From assembly GCA_002179805.1 (NCBI GenBank), contig NAVB01002027.1, forward strand, positions 1 to 15,750: 15,750 nt of DNA, written 5' to 3'. Positions within the stretch are counted from its first letter, which is position 1. The number at the start of each line of letters is the position of its first letter. The translations under genes and the position numbers were made by a program. Below the pieces are notes generated by a model, which was given only the letters and a program-made list of their open reading frames with translations, had not been told where the DNA came from and made no database searches. Positions 1 through 7,900 of this stretch are shown here, one piece after another. The stretch is from Acanthamoeba lenticulata (lineage: Eukaryota > Discosea > Longamoebia > Acanthamoebidae).

Positions 1-1304
1 TCGCAGGTCGACAGCTCGATCAGGCGGCGGTACGGCGGGAGCGGCCTCGGGCTGGCGATCAGCAAGCGCCTGTGCGAGGCCATGCACGGGGACATCGGCT
101 ACCAGTCCACGTTCGGGCAGGGCTCGACCTTCTTCTTCTCGGTCAAGCTACCCACCTTTGTCCCGCCCCAGGGCGACGACTACTGCGAGTGGGCGCCCTT
201 CAACGCCTCGAGCTCCATCCCCGTGGCCGTGGCCAAGAAGACGTCCGTCCACCACAGCGCCTCGTCGTCGGCGTCGACGACGCCAAGACTGCCGACCATG
301 AACAGGAAGAAGACGTTCTCGTCGTCGACCCTGCCCACGCTCTGCTTCCCGCTGTCGCCGACGCCCTCGTCGTCCTCGCTGGCCACGAGCTCGCGGGTCA
401 TCCCCAAGTCGCCGTCGAGCTCCTCGATCGCGTCCCTCGAGGGCCTGTCCTCGGCCTCCACGTCGCCCTCGCCCCCGCAGTCGCCCCGCGGCGGCGGCGG
501 CCACTTCTCGGTGTCGTCCTTCTCGGCCTCGCTGCTGACGTCGCTGTCGTCGCCCTTCTCGTCGCCCTCGCCGTCGTACTCGAACATCGGCGGCTTCGGT
601 GGTTGCGGCTGCGGCTCGTCGTCGTCGCCCTCGCCGTCGCTCTCCTCGTTTGGGTCGATCTCGTCGCTGTCCAGCTCGACCACGTCGCTGTCGACCATCG
701 TGGCCTCGACGAGTCCCAAGATGATGCTCGAGGGCGCGCGCATCCTCCTCGTGGAGGACAATGAGGTCAACCAGAAGGTGGCCAAGCGCATGCTCTACTG
801 CCTCGGCTGCCAGGTCACCGTCGCCGGCAACGGCGAGGTGTGTTTGGCCGTGCTCGAGGAGGCCATCGAGCCCTTTGACGTGATCCTCATGGACTGTCAG
901 GTACTTTAGCTCTGCCATATTTTTGTTTTTTTTCTTCATATTTTAAATATTTTCATTGATTTTTATTTCGTTTTATTATATTTAAATCTTGATCAAATTT
1001 TTTTTGTTTGTTTGAAATGTTCTGATTGTGATTGGCGCAACAGATGCCCATCTTGGACGGCTTCCATGCGACGTTGAAGATCAGGGAAAAGGAGAAGGTG
1101 ACGGGCATCCCGCGCACGCCCGTGGTGGCCCTCACAGCCTCGGCCACCAAGGAGTACCAGCAAAAGTGCTTCTCCGTGGGCATGGACGACTTCCTGTCCA
1201 AACCCTTCACCAAAACCATGCTGGCCCGCGTCCTCAAGCGATGGGTCGGCACCCGTGGGGCCACTCCCCCGCCCAATCACCACGCCACCACGCATGAAGA
1301 GTAA
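1..1304 (+). CDS. Hybrid histidine kinase, C-terminal part (5' partial, 2 exons)
   Basis: Two-component signalling kinase; the start lies left of the window. Exons are 1-900 and 1044-1304, joined in phase 0, giving 386 residues. Numbering from the window edge, residues 1-48 end an HATPase_c domain: the G2 box [13 protein letters not shown] (12-24) is clear. Residues about 50-245 are a Ser-rich low-complexity linker. Residues 246-380 are a receiver domain with acidic pair E252/D253 (LLVEDN), phosphoacceptor D298 (ILMDCQ), T331 (ALTAS) and K353 (LSKPF), so every catalytic position is present. By family knowledge the receiver accepts phosphate from an upstream His and passes it to an HPt protein. 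The H-box and sensor domains are not in the window, so the input signal is unknown. The gene converges on the F-box gene. Confidence 0.95.
901..1043 (+). other. Intron in the receiver domain of the kinase gene
   Basis: This 143-bp AT-rich intron has donor GTACTT and acceptor CAACAG. It splits the receiver between DCQ and MPILDG, two residues after the phosphoacceptor Asp. Removing it restores the unbroken motif MDCQMPILDG, which fixes the splice sites. Confidence 0.93.
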
Positions 1305-1369
1305 CCAACCAACAATGGTCCACCCACATAACTTGTAGATACAGCCTTGTAAACACATCTTCCACCACT

Positions 1370-1375
1370 AATAAA
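1370..1375 (+). terminator. Poly(A) signal AATAAA of the kinase gene
   Basis: An exact AATAAA lies 65 bp after the kinase stop, preceded at 1348 by TGTAAACAC. A similar TGTAAACACC lies just past the stop of the possible small gene at 3098. Confidence 0.65.
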
Positions 1376-1417
1376 AGCTTTCTGTTGTTTAAAAAAAAAA
1401 TAGATTTGAATTTGAAT

Positions 1418-1423
1418 TTTATT
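1418..1423 (-). terminator. Poly(A) signal AATAAA of the F-box gene (minus strand)
   Basis: TTTATT on the plus strand reads AATAAA on the minus strand, 7 bp past the F-box stop. A second copy overlaps the stop itself (1430-1435). The two convergent genes therefore have separate 3' signals about 45 bp apart. Confidence 0.5.
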
Positions 1424-1430
1424 AATTTGT

Positions 1431-2876
1431 TTATTTTGGGCTGTGGGAACAGCTTTTGTGGCGCAAGAGGTACTTTCGACAGCCCTTTCCCTTGCGGATC
1501 CCCGTCCTGCGCCAGCAGGCCTGCCAGTCCCACGGACAACCGGCCTCATGGAGGAAGCGCAGCGTGGCGCCGCTTTTCTGGGCCACGGCGATCTCGCACA
1601 TCGCCGCATCCCACGCGAGGCCCGACAGCCTCGTGACCAGCTGGATGAGCTCCACTTGGCACGAGTACACCGACCCGTGCAGCACTTCGATGTCGATCGG
1701 GCACCCGCGGTTGGCCAACCATTGAACCAGGTTCACCTCGCCTTGGCGCGCAGCTTCGACCGCGCACTCGTGCGGCGTAATCCACTGCTTGTCGAACGCG
1801 TGCAGGAGCGTCGATCTCTGCGTTGCGGCGGCAGTCACCCACTCCCGGGGCTGAAGGGCCAGCCCGGCCTTGTCGTGGCCGTAGTCGAGGATTTCGGTCA
1901 TGTTGTGCGTGGCCGCGACCTCCAGGTGGTGCGTGGTGGCCTGCATGCCGTGCTCGACTGCGTACAGGAAACAGCTTTCATGGCGAGGAAACAAACGGTC
2001 GGCGCAGTTGAAGTGGTCCGGGTCAAACTCCATACCAACGGTCTGGTGCAGGTAGACAAAGGACCGAAGGCAACCAGAGTAGATGATCTTTTCCATGAGC
2101 TCCCGTGTGGGGGTCAAGCCGTGATTGGCAAAGGCGTAGAGAATGGCGTCTTCGCCCTGGTGCTCTATGACCTGAAGCCAGTCGACGTGGCTGAGCGGCA
2201 GGCCCCCGCATTGGTGAGCGTAGACCACGCACGGCATGTGGTTATTCCTCGCGGCGCACTGAAGCACGCTGCTGGTCCACGACGGGTCGCCGCGCTGGTG
2301 AAGGTGTTGCAGCATCGCCAGCTGCCCGGTCTGGGCGGCCTGCGCGCACGCGTCCTCGGGCGTAGAGACACCAATGGAGAGGAGATAGGTGAGGCAATTG
2401 ACAGCGCCTCCTCGGATCGACGCGACGACTGCCGGGCTGAAGGTCCGGCCCTTCTCTTCGCTCTGCCAGGGACAGCCAGACTCGATGAGCCAACGCAGCA
2501 TGTGCGCGTGTCCTCGATAGGCCGCGACGTAGGTCGTGGTGACGCCCCACCTGCAGCCGCTTTTGTCGCGTTGGCGCAGGTCGACGAGGCAGCCCACGTG
2601 GCCCGCCGAGGCAGCCGCATTGCAGAACTTGAAGAGCCCAAAGTACACGGAATGCTCAGCGCCATGGTCAGCTGCACAAACGGCGACCCGCAAGAGTTCG
2701 TTGTAGGCGGGCGAGCCGTTCTTGATTTGCACGCACGGAGGCCCGCCCGAGGCCGCTTCTTCGTCCTTTATCAGGACACGCCAACGGTGGCACACGAGCG
2801 TGCACTGGCCAAAGCGCACCCGACATGGGAGAAAGGCAAGCACGACGCACAACAGCTCGTTCGGAAGCTCGTCCAT
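1431..2876 (-). CDS. F-box protein with ankyrin-like repeats
   Basis: An intronless 481-residue protein. The N-terminus MDELPNELLCVVLAFLP followed by LVCHRW is a standard F-box (residues 1-40), which binds Skp1 in an SCF ubiquitin ligase. The ATG at 2876 was chosen because the open frame further upstream has no ATG. The rest is degenerate ankyrin-type repeats of the pattern G-H-L/V...L-x-W/Y-L...GCPW, for example AHMLRWLIESGCPW near residue 125, a Gly-Cys-Pro copy near 393 and FLHEAGCPWD near 445. Such repeats usually bind the substrate. F-box/ankyrin families with GCPWD signatures are abundant in Acanthamoeba and in some of its giant viruses. The last 25 residues are basic (RRTGIRKGKGCRKYLLRHK). 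The target is unknown. Confidence 0.88.
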   Translation of the reverse strand: MDELPNELLCVVLAFLPCRVRFGQCTLVCHRWRVLIKDEEAASGGPPCVQIKNGSPAYNELLRVAVCAADHGAEHSVYFGLFKFCNAAASAGHVGCLVDLRQRDKSGCRWGVTTTYVAAYRGHAHMLRWLIESGCPWQSEEKGRTFSPAVVASIRGGAVNCLTYLLSIGVSTPEDACAQAAQTGQLAMLQHLHQRGDPSWTSSVLQCAARNNHMPCVVYAHQCGGLPLSHVDWLQVIEHQGEDAILYAFANHGLTPTRELMEKIIYSGCLRSFVYLHQTVGMEFDPDHFNCADRLFPRHESCFLYAVEHGMQATTHHLEVAATHNMTEILDYGHDKAGLALQPREWVTAAATQRSTLLHAFDKQWITPHECAVEAARQGEVNLVQWLANRGCPIDIEVLHGSVYSCQVELIQLVTRLSGLAWDAAMCEIAVAQKSGATLRFLHEAGCPWDWQACWRRTGIRKGKGCRKYLLRHKSCSHSPK

Positions 2877-3097
2877 CTCCAACAACTCTATTGTGCAATA
2901 AAGACGTGGTTTACAGCAGCGGAGTTATTAATTTTTTTTAATTTGTGGACGGAAAAAAATGATAACTAAAAAAATATTAAAATGCGAAAATGGCATGTAC
3001 ACAATTTTTTGTTTTCCATTTTGTTGCACACATCTTGGTGCTTTTCTGAAAGGGTTGTACAAACTATCTACACTGGGGTGTTTACAAAGGCCACTTC

Positions 3098-3445
3098 TCA
3101 GGCCCGAGGTCGTCGCTCAGTTGTGGGGGTCTGTTGCGGCCTCTGGTGCGAGTAGGGGTGGAAGATGGCTGCCTGGAAGAAGAAGAACCCGCCCCACGCA
3201 GCCGCGTTCTTGGCTCTGTGGAGGATAAAGGCCAACAAGAGAGTGAGCTGGTGCCCCATTGGTCCAACAAAAAACAATACGTGAAAGGGAGAAGAGGAAA
3301 TTTGGGAAGGACCAACGCACCGAGACCAGGAGGTGGCGGCGCCATAGGGAGCGTGGAAGGCACTGGCGAAGGCCCTTCGCCAGCTGGCAAAGGCACTTGT
3401 GGAAGAAGAGGAAGTGGTCATGCGGACAGCGGTCATGCTCGACAT
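3098..3445 (-). CDS. Possible small mitochondrial or membrane protein (hypothetical)
   Basis: Not recognised. The open frame gives 115 residues unspliced. The N-terminus (ATGs at 3445, 3436 and 3421) is rich in Ser, Ala, Thr and Arg with almost no acidic residues (ASWRRAFASAFHAPYGAA), which resembles a mitochondrial presequence. Hydrophobic stretches follow: HVLFFVGPMGHQLTLLLAFI and AAWGGFFFFQAAIF. A canonical intron at 3216-3320 (donor GTGCGT, pyrimidine-rich acceptor CCTCCACAG) is in frame; removing it gives about 80 residues with one membrane segment. TGTAAACACC just past the stop echoes the kinase 3' UTR. The leader before the ATG is AC-rich and clean. Against it: short, no homologue recognised, and other frames are also open. 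Confidence 0.35.
   Translation of the reverse strand: MSSMTAVRMTTSSSSTSAFASWRRAFASAFHAPYGAATSWSRCVGPSQISSSPFHVLFFVGPMGHQLTLLLAFILHRAKNAAAWGGFFFFQAAIFHPYSHQRPQQTPTTERRPRA
3259..3267. repeat. TTGGNCCAA palindrome, copy 1
   Basis: TTGGTCCAA, inside the putative intron of the small gene. It is one of four copies of this 9-bp palindrome, none in confident coding sequence. Confidence 0.4.
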
Positions 3446-3768
3446 AGTGATGGTCGTTGTTTGTAGTGAAATTGAAAAGTGGTGGTTGGGTGTGTAGTGT
3501 ATTGTTTTGGTGCTGAGTCTTGTCTTTTGCTCAGGGTTGGTCGTGTGTGAAGTGTGGCTTGTCGGGCACTGAGAAGTTTATCGGTTACGGAGCCGAGAGC
3601 GCTATTCTGCTGAAACGTTGCCTCTTTCTCTTGGCGCCAGGAGGCAGGCGAGTTGGGACTCGTGGGCCGAGGCGGGTCCCGTTGTCGGAATCTTAAACTT
3701 GTTCCTCGTTTCTGTATCTTGTGACCTCTTGGGTGAGATGCATATCTCAAATATCTCAGTCAAAACCT

Positions 3769-3777
3769 TTGGCCCAA
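3769..3777. repeat. TTGGNCCAA palindrome, copy 2
   Basis: TTGGCCCAA, extended to TTGGCCCAATGG, next to a GAGAT/ATCTC cluster in non-coding DNA. Confidence 0.4.
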
Positions 3778-3927
3778 TGGCGTTGCGCGACGAGTTTTAT
3801 GTAGAGCGATAGGCCTCTGGGCTCTGCTTCCGTTGCCGCGTATCTCTTCCGTCCAACAACGGCCGCCGGAACAACACCGGATGATGTGGACCTTGGCTCG
3901 CTCCGCCGTCTTCTGCAGAAAACGGAG

Positions 3928-3936
3928 TTGGCCCAA
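3928..3936. repeat. TTGGNCCAA palindrome, copy 3
   Basis: TTGGCCCAA, in the 3' flank of the RAD5-like gene, about 65 bp past its stop. Confidence 0.4.
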
Positions 3937-3998
3937 AGCAAAAAAGAACGAAAGCGACAGAAAGGGAAAGAATGTCGTCACGCAAACTTGCGGCCGCT

Positions 3999-4900
3999 TC
4001 ATTTTTCAAAGAGCTGGCAGAGCTCGCTGAGGGCGAGGCCGCGCGCCTGCTGGCCAAGGTCGGCCCCGCCAGCAAAGGCGCCCTGCGCGATCTTCCTCTT
4101 CTTGTCCTGTACATGTCCGTCCCGTTGAGTGCTCCACGCATCACAAAGCAGAAAAGAAAAGAAAGCCTTGTGGTGGAGGTGGTGGAACTCGAACGAACCT
4201 GGAGCTCGAGGATGCGCTCCTCTATCGAATCCCGAATGATGAAGCGGACGACCGTCACGGGTCGCTCCTGGCCCAGCCGGTGCGCTCGGTCGATCGCCTG
4301 CTGCTCCGCCGACGGGTTCCCTGTTGTTGTTGTTATTGGAGCAGTTGTCGCCATCATCACGAGATTATCGTCAGTCAAGTCGTGGAGGGCGGCCCAGGTT
4401 GATGTTTCGGCAAACGTACACCACGGGTCCATCAAGAAGACGTGCGACGCCTGTGATGTTGACAAATACATGCACGCGTTAGGACGTGCAGCAGCGATGA
4501 TGGTGATGATGATGAAGAAAAGGCATCGTACATGAATGAGGTTGAGGCCGCAGTTACCGGTCTTGAGTGAAATCAGAAAGACGGCGACGGACGCGTCGGC
4601 CTTGAACCGCGCGATCTCGGCGACGCGCTGGGCCTTGCTCATGCTCCCGTCGAGCCGCGTGTACTCCACGTTCTCGGCGTGCAGCGCCAGCTCGATCAGG
4701 TCCAGGCACATCGTAAACTGGCTGAAGATCTGCGTGTGGTTGATTGGTCAATCAGTTGATAATTTTGGTTTAAACCTATTGGTTGGAACACGTCACGAGC
4801 GGGTTGGGCTCGTACGAGGCACTTGCTGGTCGGGTCGTCCTGGCGCATCCGGCGGACCTCCTCCATGAGGGCGCTGACCTTGGAGCTCTGCATGAACGTG

Positions 4901-4932
<32 letters not shown>

Positions 4933-7900
4933 ATGTTGATGCTGCTGGTACTGGTCGTCGCCAACACTTGCCTCGGCATCACCACAACCACCGCTACCAG
5001 CTGCGTCACCGTGCGAGTCTTGCTCTTCGCTGCTGGAAGGAGTCGAGCTCTTGGTTTGCAGTCTGCTTCGGCCGAGGCCAGCAAACTCAAGCTCCGGCCT
5101 CTTGGCTTTCGTCGTTTTCGCTTTCGTTTTCGTGCTTAGCTCCGGGCCGACGTCGAGGTGTCGGCGGTGGGCCGTTGACGGCTTTTGTTGTTCGTCGACG
5201 ACGGCCTGAAGGCGGCTGATGGCGAATCGGCGGCGGCAGTCCTGCACGGGACAGTTGCCCGCGCTCTCGCCGGCGTACTCCTGCTCCCAGTGGTCCTCGA
5301 TGCACTCGCGGCAGAAGCGATGGCCGCACGGCGCTGACACCACGTTCGCCTCCAGCCCGTTCAGGCACAGAGGGCAGATGGCGGCCGTCATTTCGCCATC
5401 GTCGCCCAGGGAACGGCCGGCGCCTAACGTCGTGGCTCGGCGGCTGCTGCCCGCCGGCGTGAGGATGTCGGCCAGCAGCGGGACCGGGAGGTCGAACGCG
5501 CCGCCGCGCCGCGTGGGCGTGAGGCTCACCGTCGAGGCCTCCCCCCTCCGCCGCTTCGTCGGCGTGCCTGTCGTCGCCTCGGCGCCGGCGTCTTCCTCGG
5601 CTTCGGCTTCGGCTTTAACCTCGGCTTCCGCGACATCGGCGTCGGCGTCGGCGTCGTCCTGCGACTGGCTGTGGGACGATGACGACGACTTGCCGGCCTT
5701 CTTGAGCTCGAGGAGCCGCATGATGCGGCGGTACTCGGCCTGGAGGCCCTCCATCGTAGGCCGCGTCGAGCGCATGGCCGGCATCGTCAGACACATCAGC
5801 ACGATAAAGTAGTGGTTGCAGCACTGCCGCAGCCTGGCCTCGCCCCAGCCGTTTTGAAGAGATGAGAAAAAGCAAATATGAATGAGAATGAATGATAAAT
5901 GGTTACCGAAGGAGGAGCTCCAGGATGTGGACGTAGTGGTTGAGGACAGTCCCGTTCTCGAGATAATCGTTGAAAACCGACTGCGCATTTTCTGCACGCG
6001 TAACGCAAGTAAATGAATAACAAGCCAACATAAAAAGAAACAAAAAGCAAGAATAACGGCAGTACTGAAGAGGGTATCGTAGAACTGGCGCTCCATCGGG
6101 GCAAACTCGATCGCCTTCTGCACGATTTGGCAGGGCGGAAGTGAAACGATGGGCTGCCCGTCGATCCTGTGCTCTCGCGTTCGGCGCAACAGCACCGTCT
6201 GCAATATATTCTGTTGTCGAAGTTGTAAACATGATATTCATTGCTGTTGTTTTGTTTTGTTTTGTTTTGTTTTGGGGGTACCTGAAGCCGCATGAAGCCG
6301 GTTGAGTCGTTTCGCCGGATGGGCTTGATGATCATCAGGTTCCACCTAGATCAGGAGGTCAATAAGCTTATCCACTACCCAATAGATAGAGCGCCGACTA
6401 GTAAGAAGAAAAATTGGCGTACCACCAGGTATCGTTGAAGTTCTCGACGCGCAAGAAGTGAAGCAGGCTGAACACGTCCTCGAGGCTGTTCTGGATCGGC
6501 GTTCCTGTGAAGGCGGGCCACAGAGTCTTCAGTCCTCATGATTGGGGAAAGGAGGCAGCAGCGTCAAGAGGAGGGAGACTCGTGAATACCGGTGAGACAC
6601 CAGCGGCGATCGGCCTGCAGCGAGCAGACGGCCTTGCAGGTGCGCGTGCCGGCGTTCTTGATCAGGTGGGCCTCGTCCAGCACGATCCGGTGCCTGCGCC
6701 CAGAACGAGATGAGAAAGAGAAAGAGACTCTGTGGCTTAGTCTCTTTAGAGCTTTGCCTCAGTGGAAGAGAAGAAAGAGAGGCGCGCGCATACCACGAAA
6801 TGCTCTCGAGGCAGCCTACCGGGCGGGACAGCGACGCCGCACGCGCGCCCTTGGGCTGGCGGACCCGCGTCACGAACTCGGCCGCCAGCGTCCCGTACGT
6901 TGTCAACACTGCCACGCGCAACACCAGTCATGAAATGAAGAATTAATACGATAAATTAGTTTACTTTACGAACAAAGAACGTACCGACATCGCATTTCTG
7001 GAGCCAGTTCGAGTCTTTGATGCGGTTATTGCCATAGTAGACGTTGACTTGGAGGCGGCTGCCCTGGACGCGGTGGCGGATTTCGTCGAGCCACTGGTCG
7101 AGCATGGACAGCGGGCACACGATCAGCGTCGTCTTGCCCGCCGCTCCCACTGGCGCCGGGTTGGCCAATATGAGCGACAGCATTTGAATCTGTACCCCGC
7201 CCACTCATCTCGTTATTTCATGTTGTTATTTGTTATTTCAAATTATGATGTCTAGAACGCTTATTCTAATTACGTGGTGAATGAATGAAGAAAAAAATTT
7301 ACAAGAGCCAAGCAGGCACGTACGGTTTTGCCGAGGCCCATAGCGTCGGCAAGGATGCCGCCCTTGGCGGGGCGGTGGTCCTCTTCCTGCGACATCATCC
7401 AGGCCAGGCCCTGTCGCTGGTACTTGAGCAACGACACCTGCACGCCCGGGATGAGACTCGGTTCATCGGACGGGAAAGGCAGGGACGGAAAAAAGGGGGC
7501 GTATTAACGGCGCACCTTGAGGAGCGAGGGCTGGTCGGCCTCGGCGTCGAGGTCGGCGTTGACTTGGAGCGACGTATACAGGTCGGCAATGACGCCCGCG
7601 TCGGCGGCACAGGTCCCGTCTCCCGTGGAGGCCTGGCTGTTGCTGCTTTGGTTGTCGTCGCTGTCGGCTTTGGTCTTGCGCGTAGTGGCGCCAAACCCAG
7701 CGAGCGGCGTCGTCGTACTCATCGGGCGCGAGAACGTCGCGAACAGACTTGTCGTTGATGAAGACGAAGAAGAAGACGAAACTGATGATGATGTGCGGCC
7801 AGAAGTGATGTCGTTCATTGATTTGGAGGTCTGGAACCGGCGCGCCGAGAACGAAGACGAAGATGATGAAGTGGAGGATGAAGTTGAGGCGGCCAGCGGG

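Larger units (their letters stand above)
3446..3998. other. Intergenic stretch without a recognisable gene
   Basis: This holds the 3' flank of the RAD5-like gene and the putative promoter of the small gene at 3445. No open frame here resembles a protein. It contains two TTGGCCCAA palindromes (3769, 3928) and a cluster at 3736-3758 where GAGATGCATATCTC, a 5-bp-arm inverted repeat, is followed by a second ATATCTCA. No AATAAA was found for the RAD5-like gene on the minus strand. Confidence 0.5.

Noticed and set aside
148..939. Long acidic or Arg-rich minus-strand frames opposite the kinase linker
   Set aside because: Antisense of Ser codons (TCG, TCC) automatically gives Asp/Glu/Gly/Arg-rich frames. 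The plus strand carries the kinase and receiver motifs.
1443..2969. A 508-residue open frame on the plus strand, antisense to the F-box gene
   Set aside because: It has no recognisable domain and mirrors the GC-rich minus-strand gene, which has a clear F-box and ankyrin-like repeats.
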